Counted from the stretch's first letter, positions 17,212 through 26,479 are shown. The stretch is 64,000 nt of DNA from JTS-RE37 sp963756115 (GCA_963756115.1 CAVWMN010000010.1:124001-188000); one strand, 5' to 3'. Notes: generated by a model from the letters alone, not told the origin. Made by a program: numbers and translations.

Positions 17212-17262
17212 ATTCCGAATTATGCTATATTTTATCTCTATATGGTATCTCAAGATACGCGA

Positions 17263-18324
17263 ATGAATTTAAAGGATGGTGTCAAAACCTCAGAAAATAA
17301 AGTTTCCTCAGAAGCCCTTGAACTTAGTGACTTTGTCCGTGATAAAGGCAAAACGCTGGTAGACAGGCTGGAATCCTATGAAGACATTATCAACCTGGAA
17401 GTAGGGGATACCGGGCTAAGCCGGGCCAAGAGCCTGGAAAGGGAATTTGGTATCAGGAAACTATATATAAAATACGAAGGGGATAATCCAACTGGAACAC
17501 AAAAAGACCGGATTGCATTTGCACAGGTCTATGATGGGCTGCGCAGGGAATATGACGAGATTTCCCTGGCTACCTGTGGCAATTATGGTGTTGCCGTGGC
17601 CCTTGCAGCCAACCTGGCCGGGATGGCCTGCAAGATATTTATCCCGGAATCGTACCAGACAGAACGGGTGGAAGAAATGAACAAGCTTGGTGCAGAGATC
17701 ATACGTCTGCCCGGGAGTTATGAGGATGTCGTTGTTGCCAGCAGTTCCCTTGCAGTTGACAAGGGATGGTATGATGCCAATCCGGGCGGGTCCAATACAG
17801 CACTTCAAATATCCGCTTATTCCCAGATCGCGACCGAGATCTACGAGGATTTGGGAGATGCCCCTAAATTTTGTGCCGTCCCGGTGTCCAATGGAACATT
17901 ATTTGCCGGAATTCACAGGGGTTTTGTAAGTTTGTACAAGCGCGGTAAAACTTCGGGGATCCCGCGGATGATAGCAGCATCCTCATCCCGGAAAAATCCC
18001 ATTATCCAATCTTTCATGCAGGGCCTGAATTATTGTAAGGACCTGGATCCGGAGGCCATAAAAGAAACCAAATACAATGAACCACTGGTCAACTGGCACA
18101 GCTTTGACGGGGAAGAAGCATTATATGCGTTGCGGGAATCACAGGGGGAGGCCTTTAATATCAGTGATAAAAAATTAAAGGAAATGTCTGTTTTGCTGAC
18201 CCGAAAAGAAGGTTTCAGGATATTGCCTGCGGCGACGGCCGGACTCATAGGGTTGTTGGAAATGGATAAGAAGTTAAATTTTGAACCGGGCCGCTTCGTG
18301 GCGGTGCTTACTGCTAAATATTAG
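17263..18324 (+). CDS. Threonine-synthase-like PLP-dependent enzyme
   Basis: A 353-residue fold-type II PLP enzyme. The PLP lysine is Lys81 in NPTGTQKDRIAF, and the phosphate-binding loop is TCGNYGVAVA (Gly106-Asn-Tyr-Gly109), a variant of the usual SSGNxG. It is shorter than classical threonine synthase and lacks that enzyme's N-terminal domain, so beta-elimination, replacement or racemisation of a hydroxy-amino acid is as plausible as threonine synthesis. ATG at 17263; an in-frame ATG at 17242 is the alternative. The frame's first possible start (17179) lies in the promoter. It is followed 6 bp later by the DgcN-like gene, so a joint role in D-amino acid or N-acyl amino acid metabolism is inferred. 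Confidence 0.8.
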   Translation: MNLKDGVKTSENKVSSEALELSDFVRDKGKTLVDRLESYEDIINLEVGDTGLSRAKSLEREFGIRKLYIKYEGDNPTGTQKDRIAFAQVYDGLRREYDEISLATCGNYGVAVALAANLAGMACKIFIPESYQTERVEEMNKLGAEIIRLPGSYEDVVVASSSLAVDKGWYDANPGGSNTALQISAYSQIATEIYEDLGDAPKFCAVPVSNGTLFAGIHRGFVSLYKRGKTSGIPRMIAASSSRKNPIIQSFMQGLNYCKDLDPEAIKETKYNEPLVNWHSFDGEEALYALRESQGEAFNISDKKLKEMSVLLTRKEGFRILPAATAGLIGLLEMDKKLNFEPGRFVAVLTAKY

Positions 18325-18330
18325 AGATAT

Positions 18331-19404
18331 ATGAAGGATTCCATTGATGGTATGGCCCTGGTATATTGCCAGGGGGCATTTAACACCCCAAATGGTAAAA
18401 CTGCCCACGGCCTTGTGCGGTTTACAGAACGCTATGATGTCATAGGAGTCATCGATTCCAACTATGCCGGGGCGGACGCCGGGGAAATACTGGATGGGAA
18501 AAAGAATGGGATCCCTGTATTTGCAGACTTTGACAAGGCCCTGGAATCCCTTTTAAAAGATAGAAAAAACCCAAAAAACCTGGTGATGGGACTCGCCCCT
18601 GATGGCGGCAGGCTACCACCGGAAGCCAAGGTTTCCATAGAAAAGGCATTGGGTGCCGGAATGAACATCGATAGTGGGTTGCACGATTTTATTAGCAATG
18701 ACCCCAAACTTGCAGGATTGGCGGCGGCAAACGGTTGCCGGATCCGCGATGTGCGCAAAACACCGGACCGTGACCAGCTCCATTTCTTTACAGGGGAGAT
18801 CGAAAAGGTCAATTGCCTGAAGCTGGCCGTCCTTGGTACGGATTCCGCCCTTGGGAAACGTACCACGGCATGGATTATAGTGCATGGACTGCGTCATGCC
18901 GGGTTGAAGGCAGAAATGATCGGGACGGGTCAAACTGCCTGGATGCAGGGAGCGAAATACAGCATGGTGATGGATAGCTGTATCAATGATTTTGTATCAG
19001 GGGAAATTGAACACGCTGTGGTCAGCGCCTGGAAAAACGAAAAACCGGATGTGATTGTTATCGAAGGGCAAGGCAGTCTGATGAATCCCGCCTACCCGGG
19101 CGGATTTGAGATCCTCGCGGCGGGTCGCCCGGATTTTATTATCCTGCAACATGCACCCAAACGGCTTGAATACGATGGTTTCCCGGGCTATAAGCTGCAT
19201 CCGCTGCAGGAGCAGATAAGGGCCATTGAGGTGATCTCCGGCAAAAAGGTTATGGCCATTACGGTAAACCATGAACTGATGGAGCCTGGGGAAATACTAC
19301 AGGCTTGCAAAGACATCACAGCGGAAACCAACTTACCCGCCTTTGACGTATTGGCTAACGGGGCAGAGGGACTCGTTAAACTGATACAGGATAAAATCCG
19401 ATAA
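18331..19404 (+). CDS. dgcN: DUF1611 protein, DgcN-like N-acetyltransferase
   Basis: A 357-residue protein of the DUF1611 family. The N-terminal half is a Rossmann-like domain; the C-terminal half has a P-loop-like motif GTDSALGKRTT (residues 169-179) and IEGQGSLMNPAYPGG. In marine Proteobacteria and haloarchaea a DUF1611 protein, DgcN, N-acetylates D-glutamate, and a dipeptide-epimerase-like partner, DgcA, then inverts it to N-acetyl-L-glutamate. The same partner follows here after 11 bp. Function is assigned by this pairing; substrate range in this organism is unknown. Confidence 0.8.
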   Translation: MKDSIDGMALVYCQGAFNTPNGKTAHGLVRFTERYDVIGVIDSNYAGADAGEILDGKKNGIPVFADFDKALESLLKDRKNPKNLVMGLAPDGGRLPPEAKVSIEKALGAGMNIDSGLHDFISNDPKLAGLAAANGCRIRDVRKTPDRDQLHFFTGEIEKVNCLKLAVLGTDSALGKRTTAWIIVHGLRHAGLKAEMIGTGQTAWMQGAKYSMVMDSCINDFVSGEIEHAVVSAWKNEKPDVIVIEGQGSLMNPAYPGGFEILAAGRPDFIILQHAPKRLEYDGFPGYKLHPLQEQIRAIEVISGKKVMAITVNHELMEPGEILQACKDITAETNLPAFDVLANGAEGLVKLIQDKIR

Positions 19405-19415
19405 ACCTTCCAGGA

Positions 19416-20477
19416 ATGAAAATAGTAAAGGTATCTTATGAACGGCTCGATTTGGTACTGGCTGAACCCTATACCATCGCCTACGAGACCATCTCAAAGA
19501 CCTGCAACTTTATCCTGAAACTGGAAACCGAATCCCTGCTCGTGGGTTATGGGTGTGCAGCCCCGGACCTTACCGTAACCTCTGAAACAGCCCGGGATGT
19601 AGAGGATGCCCTCGTGGATATCATCATACCGTACCTGGTAGGGAAAAATCCCTTTGCCTACGCCTTTATCCTACGGGAATTAAAAGGATTGTTAGGGGTA
19701 AAATCCTCGGCTCTTGCTATGGTGGATATCGCATTTCACGACCTTATTTCCAAACGGGCAGGAGTTCCCCTTTACAGGTTTTTGGGGGGATACCGGAACC
19801 ATATACATACAAGCATCACAATTGGTATCATGCCGGTGGCCGAAACGCTGGAGGTAGCTGCTAAATTTATCGGCCAGGGGTTTACGATCCTTAAGATCAA
19901 AGGGGGCAACCATTCCGAAGAAGATATCGAAAAAATGATGCGGCTCCGGGAGGCGTATCCGGATATCGCACTGCGCTTTGACGGCAATCAGGGATATTCT
20001 GTAGCAGAATCCGTGAGCTTTGTCAATGCTACCCGGGCAGTCGGCATTGAAATATTTGAACAACCAACCCATATAGACCTGGAGGAGCGCTTAGGCCAGG
20101 TCACCGGACAGGTCCACATACCCGTAATGGCCGATGAGAGCATCAAAAACCTTGCGGATGCGTTCCGGCTTGCGCAGAATAACCGTATTGACATGGTTAA
20201 TATCAAACTGATGAAAGTAGGGGGTATCATGGAGGGAATGCATATCAATTCCGTGGCAAAATCCGCCAATCTGGAAGCTATGGTTGGCTGTATCGACGAA
20301 TGTGCGCTGGGGATTGCGGCCGGACTCCATTTTGCCTTGTCCCGGCACAATATAAAGTTCGCGGACCTGGACGGTCACCTGGATATGATCGATGATCCGT
20401 TCGCTGGTATATTTAAACTTGAAAAAGGGATCATGATACCCTCGGACAGTCCTGGTTTGGGACCCATAGAATTTTAA
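19416..20477 (+). CDS. dgcA: Enolase-superfamily N-acetyl-D-Glu racemase or dipeptide epimerase (DgcA-like)
   Basis: A 353-residue enzyme of the muconate-lactonising branch of the enolase superfamily. All catalytic residues of the racemase/epimerase group are present: Lys160-x-Lys162 (LKIKGG), metal ligands Asp189 (FDGNQGY), Glu215 (FEQPTHI) and Asp240 (ADESIKN), and Lys264 (NIKLMKVGG). Such enzymes epimerise L-Ala-D/L-Glu during murein recycling or racemise N-acetyl-glutamate in the DgcN-DgcA route. Coupling to a DUF1611 gene favours the second; both use peptidoglycan-derived D-Glu. It is third in an operon that continues with an unknown gene 15 bp downstream. Confidence 0.85.
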   Translation: MKIVKVSYERLDLVLAEPYTIAYETISKTCNFILKLETESLLVGYGCAAPDLTVTSETARDVEDALVDIIIPYLVGKNPFAYAFILRELKGLLGVKSSALAMVDIAFHDLISKRAGVPLYRFLGGYRNHIHTSITIGIMPVAETLEVAAKFIGQGFTILKIKGGNHSEEDIEKMMRLREAYPDIALRFDGNQGYSVAESVSFVNATRAVGIEIFEQPTHIDLEERLGQVTGQVHIPVMADESIKNLADAFRLAQNNRIDMVNIKLMKVGGIMEGMHINSVAKSANLEAMVGCIDECALGIAAGLHFALSRHNIKFADLDGHLDMIDDPFAGIFKLEKGIMIPSDSPGLGPIEF

Positions 20478-20492
20478 TGGAATAAATAGCAT

Positions 20493-21176
20493 ATGAAAGC
20501 AGTTTACAGCATTGAACCCATAAAATTCAATACAATAGCAGAACTGCCGCAGGGGTGGATCCCACAAGACTATGTGGAACTGCTGGAAGCAATGGATTTT
20601 GAGGACATCGCCGGCATAGCCCCGGAAGAATTGAAGGAGATGTGCCTGATGTCCCTGACGGATAACGAACCTGAGGACGCCGCAAAGATCGTTATGAAAT
20701 ATCGCCTGGGCAGTCGTTTGAATGCCGGGCAGATCGATAACCTGTCAAATGAAATGCGCGATGAAAAAATGTGGGAAGAATATGCGGATTTGTCCCTGCA
20801 TGAGGATTTCTTTAATGTGTCACAGTTATTGTACGAAGCCTACAACGGGAAATTCCCGAACCCCGAAGCAGTTCGGTTCCAATTAAAGATTAAGGTATCA
20901 AACCCGGCAGACCTCCTTGTTTTTGAACAGGATGCCGAAGCTTCACTCATACGGTTACTGGCAGCCGGAATGCCGGAAAATACACTGATCCGCCGGTTGT
21001 TTGAAGAACAATTGGAAGGGGGAATGTTCGGGGAGGCGTCTGATATCATCTGGCAACTCCATAAAGAGGAAAGGACTAGTGATTCTGTAACGTTTACGAT
21101 AATCAGTTCCCTCTACTGGTTTCGCGACTTCAAGTATGTTATGCCCTATGAGGCTGCGCTTGAAAAAGAAGTGTAA
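20493..21176 (+). CDS. Unknown soluble protein in the dgcN-dgcA operon
   Basis: A 227-residue acidic, helix-rich soluble protein without signal peptide or membrane segment. Visible segments include GWIPQDYVELLEAMDFEDIA, an Asp/Glu-rich stretch (LTDNEPEDAAK) and FEQDAEASLIRLLAAGMPE. I do not recognise a family. It starts 15 bp after dgcA on the same strand, so it is probably the last gene of the same transcript. It converges with the OmpA-like gene, whose stop is 29 bp away. Confidence 0.7.
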   Translation: MKAVYSIEPIKFNTIAELPQGWIPQDYVELLEAMDFEDIAGIAPEELKEMCLMSLTDNEPEDAAKIVMKYRLGSRLNAGQIDNLSNEMRDEKMWEEYADLSLHEDFFNVSQLLYEAYNGKFPNPEAVRFQLKIKVSNPADLLVFEQDAEASLIRLLAAGMPENTLIRRLFEEQLEGGMFGEASDIIWQLHKEERTSDSVTFTIISSLYWFRDFKYVMPYEAALEKEV

Positions 21177-21205
21177 CCCAGAGGTTCAGGTAAATGGGTT
21201 TCATA

Positions 21206-23086
21206 TTAGCGGCTACAATTCTCACAATAGGTTTCTCTTAAAAAATCATCCTCCAGTAATTGAAAGGAGACCCCTCCGTTCCCAAAAGCATTGAAAAGCC
21301 GGCAGTACCTTGTTTGGTCCTTATTGATGGCATTCAGCATAATGGTCCGGTAATCCGGGTCACTGGTCACCTCCCTGTCGATAAGGGTCAGGTTTAAATA
21401 GAAAAACAAAAGATCCTCATCGACATTGATCTGCATCACCATATCCTGTAATACGGCGATAGCCTCGTCAATATTGGAATAGTAGGAGAGGTACTGAGAA
21501 AGGCTCAGGTAATCAAAAGCCGTCATCGGGAACTTTTGATAATGGGATAGAATATAATCCACTGAATTATCCTTGTTGTAGAAATCGCGGCGGCGCATTA
21601 GGATTTCACTACGCACAATATGGAAATTCACAAACATCCTTTCTATCAGGGCAGGTTCAATCCCATAACCCTCCAGTTGCCCAATCTCCCGTTCAATGAG
21701 TCGGCCGTCAAAAGGCTGTACATTGTAGTGCCATAGCTGTAACTTCAGTGCCATCAGGTTGTACAGAATCTTAGGGTCGCCCGGGGACAGTTCATCCAGC
21801 TGCAGCAGTTCCTTGTAGGCAATAAGCATGTTTCGCTCATCCAGCAAATACAGCATGGCGGAATTCTTGTTGAAGAAGGGTAGGAACTTCAGCTGTTTCG
21901 GAATCTCCATCTGTTTCAGGATATCAGGGTCCTCCTCTTTATTCTTCAGCTTTTCAAAAAGCGAATTTTGAAGCACCGCAGCTTTGCTGAGATCATTTTG
22001 GGCGATCGCTTCATTGAATTGTTTCAGGAGTGAATTGGCAGGTTGTTCCCGGTAGGCGTCCTTTTTTTCAAGTAAGAGCGTAATGACAGCTTTCCGATGA
22101 TTTTTAAGGATACTTTCCAATTCTTCAGCAAAAGCCCCGGCAACCCTGGTGTTGAGCTGTGCCTTGCTGAGGCTTCTCAAATCATCATATGGCGTGCCAC
22201 TGATATCATTCAGGAATTCAACCCAGTTCTCTGCAGTGGAGATTTCAGTCTGCATGGTAGGTTTCTGGAAGGATTGCAGGGCGGCTATTATGCTTTGGGC
22301 CCTTTGTTTTTGTAATTCCTTGTTCCGGTCAAGGTTGCCTTCTATTGAAGAGTAAGCTTTAATGTCGATTTTCGAAATAGTATAATCTGTAAGCCGCAAA
22401 GAATCATAAAGTGGTTTGATATCCTGCTGTGAATACTGTGCCTTGTTTTTTTGAAAGGGAACCGTAAAGGTGAGGGTTTTATATTTCAGCGTGTATTGTT
22501 CTTCCCCGGCCCTTAATTTGGTCGTGTAGGTGAGGGAATCCAGGTACATTCCCATATCCAACAGATCCCATTGATACGCTTCCAGGTCAAACACGGTCTG
22601 GTAGCGGCACATGTTGTGGTTACTGAGAAAGAGGATATTGAATTCCAGGTCTTTTGAAGCCATGCCTGCCGGGAGTTTGCCAACCCACACCCTAAACCGG
22701 TTACCGTAGGGAACGATTGATTTCAGCAGGGCCTCTGCATAAACAGGGGACAGTAATTCCCCCCGAACCTGGTTTGCGTCAAGGAGGACCTCCTGACATC
22801 CGTAACGGTTTTTAGATACCACATCGATTGCCAGCCCATCGCCCGTATACCGGAACAACCCGATAAACCACTGCTTATCGGAAACCTCAAAGAAGAGGTT
22901 ATTTGATTTATCCCGTTGGATGGCAAAATTAATTTCTTTTGGGGTGCTGGCGAAAAGGCTATTGAACCGCCCGCAAACTGCATCCCGTGTCGTTTGTGGA
23001 AACTGGATGTCGAATGTATTTTGTGCCATTGATACTTCCAAAGAAAGCAAGAGCAACAGGACCACTGATTTTCGTTTAGATTTCAT
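21206..23086 (-). CDS. Exported protein with an OmpA-like segment
   Basis: A 626-residue protein with a Sec signal peptide (residues about 1-21, ending EVSMAQ). Around residues 240-275 is an OmpA-like peptidoglycan-binding pattern, IDIKAYSSIEGN followed by DRNKELQKQRAQSIIAAL, where the spaced N..L..xRA residues are typical. The rest is mostly helical, possibly TPR-like towards the C-terminus. It ends with a Cys pair (YCENCSR). Probably periplasmic or attached to the outer membrane; no specific function is assigned. It is a single gene between two convergent/divergent neighbours. Confidence 0.7.
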   Translation of the reverse strand: MKSKRKSVVLLLLLSLEVSMAQNTFDIQFPQTTRDAVCGRFNSLFASTPKEINFAIQRDKSNNLFFEVSDKQWFIGLFRYTGDGLAIDVVSKNRYGCQEVLLDANQVRGELLSPVYAEALLKSIVPYGNRFRVWVGKLPAGMASKDLEFNILFLSNHNMCRYQTVFDLEAYQWDLLDMGMYLDSLTYTTKLRAGEEQYTLKYKTLTFTVPFQKNKAQYSQQDIKPLYDSLRLTDYTISKIDIKAYSSIEGNLDRNKELQKQRAQSIIAALQSFQKPTMQTEISTAENWVEFLNDISGTPYDDLRSLSKAQLNTRVAGAFAEELESILKNHRKAVITLLLEKKDAYREQPANSLLKQFNEAIAQNDLSKAAVLQNSLFEKLKNKEEDPDILKQMEIPKQLKFLPFFNKNSAMLYLLDERNMLIAYKELLQLDELSPGDPKILYNLMALKLQLWHYNVQPFDGRLIEREIGQLEGYGIEPALIERMFVNFHIVRSEILMRRRDFYNKDNSVDYILSHYQKFPMTAFDYLSLSQYLSYYSNIDEAIAVLQDMVMQINVDEDLLFFYLNLTLIDREVTSDPDYRTIMLNAINKDQTRYCRLFNAFGNGGVSFQLLEDDFLRETYCENCSR

Positions 23087-23193
23087 GGGGAAACTCTATT
23101 TCTTATCACACATGCCAAAGATACTTTTTTCATTTCAGGAAAGGGCTTACCGGGAATAGATGTCCTGAGATGGCATGGTACGAAACGGGTGGC

Positions 23194-24111
23194 TCAGCCT
23201 AACAGTATGCTTACCCCCTCGGACAGCTTATTATTCTGGGAATCAAAATAAAAATCGATACGCCCCAGGTTGATCCCGTAACATCCTACCTGGTTTACCA
23301 GTACCTCCCTTCCTTTTCGGTTCCTCCGGATGACTGGTTTCTCGAGGAAAGTATGGGTATGCCCGCCGATGATCAGGTCTATATGTTCGGTTTTCCCGGC
23401 AATGACAAGGTCACTTGGTTTCCCCGGTTCACGGGGATATTCATAGCCCAGATGTGAGAGGCAGATAACAAGGTCACATTTTTGATCTTCTTTCAGAACA
23501 CGGCTGATGTCCTGAGCAATTTCGAGTGGATCAAGGTACCCTGTTTCTTTGTAGAGCGCAGGGGTCACGAGGCCGGCTAATTCAATCCCCAACCCAAACA
23601 CGCCAACCTTCAGTGAGTCGAGCGTATAAACAGAATAGGGTTTTATAAGGCCGTTCAGCACCGTGTTGCTAAAATCATAATTCGCCGATAGCAACTCAAA
23701 TCCAGCATGGGGCATTTGTGCCAGGAGCCCATCCAAACCATTGTCAAAATCGTGGTTCCCTATGGTGGCGGCGTCATACTGTAATTTACTCATCAATTTA
23801 AATTCCAGTTCCCCGCCGTAGAAGTTAAAATAGGGGGTTCCCTGAAATATATCGCCGGCATCGAACAGTAGCGTGTTGGGATTTTCCGCGCGGATCTGCC
23901 CGATCAATGTAGCCCTTCGGGCAAGGCCTCCCAGATTGGGAAAATTAGAGTGGCCGGGAGGGAATGGGTCAATGTGGCTGTGAACGTCATTGGTATGTAA
24001 TATGGTAAGATGTTTTTTCTGAGAGGGGCTGCAGGAATCAAGCGAGAGGCAACCCATCCCGATAAATACGGAAGCAGCAGTTGAATTGCGTAAAAAGGAC
24101 CTTCTTTTCAT
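23194..24111 (-). CDS. 5'-nucleotidase/metallophosphatase, catalytic half with Tat-like leader
   Basis: A 305-residue calcineurin-like metallophosphatase corresponding to the N-terminal half of UshA-type 5'-nucleotidases. All metal motifs are present: ILHTNDVHSHIDP, DAGDIFQGTPYF, IGNHDFDNG, and GGHTHTF. The leader MKRRSFLRNSTAASVF has the twin-Arg pattern of Tat substrates; a CLSLDSC segment could also be a lipobox. The substrate-binding half is a separate gene just upstream, overlapping by 4 bp (24108-24111). The two polypeptides probably work together in the periplasm to release phosphate or nucleosides from nucleotides. Confidence 0.85.
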   Translation of the reverse strand: MKRRSFLRNSTAASVFIGMGCLSLDSCSPSQKKHLTILHTNDVHSHIDPFPPGHSNFPNLGGLARRATLIGQIRAENPNTLLFDAGDIFQGTPYFNFYGGELEFKLMSKLQYDAATIGNHDFDNGLDGLLAQMPHAGFELLSANYDFSNTVLNGLIKPYSVYTLDSLKVGVFGLGIELAGLVTPALYKETGYLDPLEIAQDISRVLKEDQKCDLVICLSHLGYEYPREPGKPSDLVIAGKTEHIDLIIGGHTHTFLEKPVIRRNRKGREVLVNQVGCYGINLGRIDFYFDSQNNKLSEGVSILLG

Positions 24112-24878
24112 GGATGGTTGAGTTTTATAAAACGGTCGTCCACCACAGGCTTCAGGGTATCTGTCTTTCGGAAATAATCGATCATGGCATTTCGTATGAG
24201 ATAATCCAGTTCAAAGACCTGTAGCGCGTTCCGAAAGAAACCCATATTGTCCCCTCCCTGCACCAGGTAGTCCGAGGTGGCTACAAAATAGGTTTTGTTC
24301 TCATTAAAAGGAATGCCCCTGATATTTACCGATTCAAGGCTGTTGTCCTTTCCCACTATGATCTGCATTCCCGCTATGGGATGTGCCCGGTCTGAACGGA
24401 TAAGGTACGCTACGAGCTCCCGAACGGATTTCCCGTTCAGTTCCACCACATTTATCCGGTTTTCAAAAGGCATGAATTCATAAGCGGTTCGGGCCGTAAC
24501 AGTTCCTTGGGAAATGATGCTTCGGATACCACCGTGATTGAGTACCACGAAATCGATCTCCTTTTGGGATCGGGTTTGAAATATGGGGTTGGCTTCTTCC
24601 AGGATGATATCGGCCAGGAGGTTGCCGGCTGTAGTGTTATAGTGGCCATCATCCTTGGCAATACGGTAGGGGGCATACGACAATGCACTATCCAGTATCA
24701 TATTCACATGCCTGGAATAAGGGGCCATAAAAGAATCAATCGCCGCAGAAGCTTTAATGGAATCTGTTATGGGGAACTGTGCGCCTTCTATTTTTACCAA
24801 TACCTGCCCCTGCTTTTTGCAGGCAACATAGCTTATGATTGTTATAAATACAACAAATTGTTTTATTTTTAAAAGCAT
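24108..24878 (-). CDS. 5'-nucleotidase C-terminal domain lipoprotein
   Basis: A 256-residue protein equal to the substrate-binding C-terminal half of UshA-type 5'-nucleotidases. Motifs LNHGGIRS, AYEFMPFENRI and ATSDYLVQGGDNMGF are those that hold the nucleoside base and catalytic dyad. The leader MLLKIKQFVVFITIISYVACKK ends in a lipobox-like VAC, so it is a Sec-exported lipoprotein. In most bacteria it is fused to the catalytic half; here that half follows as a separate gene with a 4-bp overlap, implying translational coupling. It diverges from the gene at 24939. Confidence 0.8.
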   Translation of the reverse strand: MLLKIKQFVVFITIISYVACKKQGQVLVKIEGAQFPITDSIKASAAIDSFMAPYSRHVNMILDSALSYAPYRIAKDDGHYNTTAGNLLADIILEEANPIFQTRSQKEIDFVVLNHGGIRSIISQGTVTARTAYEFMPFENRINVVELNGKSVRELVAYLIRSDRAHPIAGMQIIVGKDNSLESVNIRGIPFNENKTYFVATSDYLVQGGDNMGFFRNALQVFELDYLIRNAMIDYFRKTDTLKPVVDDRFIKLNHP

Positions 24879-24919
24879 ATTCCGTTTTATCTTAGCATCG
24901 GAGTTGCCGGTATATTAAG

Positions 24920-24927
24920 TACATTTG
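24920..24927 (+). promoter_or_regulatory. -7 box upstream of the DUF6913-dapA operon
   Basis: TACATTTG matches TAnnTTTG exactly and lies 12 bp before the first ATG at 24939. The nearest upstream TTG (24904-24906) has a short 13-bp spacer, so the -33 element is weak. Confidence 0.4.
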
Positions 24928-24938
24928 TAGAAACGTAA

Positions 24939-25484
24939 ATGTACATGTTTTTAAAGGGACTCACCGACAAATTTAAGTACAAATCCGGCCAGAAATTTTT
25001 GCGGCAGGAACTTAAAAATTTGCCGGAAGCTGTTGAAAGAACAAAGGGTATACGTTCCGTCGCCGTGATTGTAGATATGGATAAGTTTGACAAGACGGAA
25101 CTTTTTTATGAATTTATCGAGGAGTTTAAGCTGAGGCCGAATGCCGTAAAAATAATTGGGTATAAGAACTATTATGATAAGAATTCACCCTATGCCACCC
25201 CCGTTTTTTCCGATAAGGACCTGGGCTGGAACGGTGCGATCGAAAACAGTTATGTGCTGGAATTCCTAAGCAGGGAATACGACCTTTTGGTAAACTATTA
25301 TACGGAAGAAAACCTGCTTCTGCAATTGATGACCGTTAAAACAAAGGCAAGGATCAATGTTGGATTCGCTGAAATTGACAAAAGCTATAATGATTTGATT
25401 ATGGGAACTTCCATGGCTGATTTCAAAACTTTTAAAAAGGAGCTCCGGAAGTACCTCAGGGTATTGGATGAAATTGAAGTATGA
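24939..25484 (+). CDS. Conserved Bacteroidota protein (DUF6913-like)
   Basis: A 181-residue soluble protein. It begins MYMFLKGLTDKFKYKSGQKF, has SVAVIVDMDKFDKTELFYEF, and ends in a Lys-rich helix. I recognise it as a family seen directly before dapA in many Flavobacteriia, known to me as DUF6913, without an assigned function. ATG at 24939 (a second at 24945 is possible). Its stop overlaps the dapA start by 4 bp, so the two are translationally coupled. Confidence 0.7.
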   Translation: MYMFLKGLTDKFKYKSGQKFLRQELKNLPEAVERTKGIRSVAVIVDMDKFDKTELFYEFIEEFKLRPNAVKIIGYKNYYDKNSPYATPVFSDKDLGWNGAIENSYVLEFLSREYDLLVNYYTEENLLLQLMTVKTKARINVGFAEIDKSYNDLIMGTSMADFKTFKKELRKYLRVLDEIEV

Positions 25485-26371
25485 AACTGATTTACGGAAC
25501 AGGTGTTGCTTTGGTAACCCCCTTCAGGGAGGACCTATCGGTTGATGAAGGGGCGTTGAGGCGTATAGTGCGCTCCTGTGTTGATGGGGGAGTGGATTAT
25601 TTGGTAATCCTTGGCACTACCGCAGAATCCGTTACGCTCTCCAAAAGTGAAAAACAGCGGATTATGGAAGTGGTGGTGTCTGAAAACGCCGGGGTTTTAC
25701 CCCTTGTTATCGGCATAGGGGGGAACAATACAATGCAGTTGGCAGAGGAACTCCGAAATACGGATCTGCAGCATTTTGTTGCTGTGCTTTCCGTATCACC
25801 CTATTATAACCGGCCAACCCAGGAAGGTATTTACCAGCACTTCAAATATCTCAGTACGGCGTCCCCGATCCCGCTGATCCTTTATAATGTCCCAGCCCGG
25901 ACCGGCAGTAATATGCTGCCGCAGACCGTGGTTCGACTTGCGCAGGATTGTTCCAATATCATAGCTATCAAAGAAGCTTCCGGGGATATCGCCCAGATCA
26001 AAACCATTATTGAATCGGCCCCGGACGGATTCCTGGTGATCTCCGGTGATGATTCAACGGCGTTGCAAACCATTGAAGCTGGTGGCGCTGGGGTGATATC
26101 GGTACTGGGGCAGGGAGTGCCCGCCGAGTTTTCCAAAATGATCCGCCTCGCCCTGGACGGTGAGTATGCGGCTGCCCGGCAAATACAGGCACGGCTTCAA
26201 CCAGGAGTGGAGCTTATCTTTCGTGAAGGAAATCCCGCAGGTATCAAATCCATTTTTGAATTTCTCGGCCTTGCATCGGGCCGGGTACGGCTGCCCCTGG
26301 TTGAAGCTTCTGCAGACCTCAAAAAAGAAATCAGCGGTTTTATGAAATCGTATTCCAATATCCCGGCCTGA
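25481..26371 (+). CDS. dapA: 4-hydroxy-tetrahydrodipicolinate synthase DapA
   Basis: A 296-residue aldolase that condenses pyruvate with aspartate semialdehyde, the first step of diaminopimelate and lysine synthesis. The family markers are GTTAESVTLSKSEK (substrate loop), YNVPARTGSN (Tyr of the catalytic triad) and IAIKEASGD (Schiff-base Lys). Length is normal. It overlaps the DUF6913-like gene by 4 bp and is followed by the bamD operon after 120 bp that contains that operon's promoter. Feeds peptidoglycan synthesis. Confidence 0.95.
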   Translation: MKLIYGTGVALVTPFREDLSVDEGALRRIVRSCVDGGVDYLVILGTTAESVTLSKSEKQRIMEVVVSENAGVLPLVIGIGGNNTMQLAEELRNTDLQHFVAVLSVSPYYNRPTQEGIYQHFKYLSTASPIPLILYNVPARTGSNMLPQTVVRLAQDCSNIIAIKEASGDIAQIKTIIESAPDGFLVISGDDSTALQTIEAGGAGVISVLGQGVPAEFSKMIRLALDGEYAAARQIQARLQPGVELIFREGNPAGIKSIFEFLGLASGRVRLPLVEASADLKKEISGFMKSYSNIPA

Positions 26372-26479
26372 AGCCGATTGGCAGTATTCCGTTAAATCTT
26401 AGCCAATTAGCAGCGGTATATACAGGCAACTTCCTATTTTAGACCCTTAAATAATGTTTTTTATTCCGCCGATTATCCC

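Noticed and set aside
17179..17262. N-terminal extension of the PLP enzyme
   Set aside because: The first codon is the TTG of the -33 promoter element and the -7 box is inside the extension.
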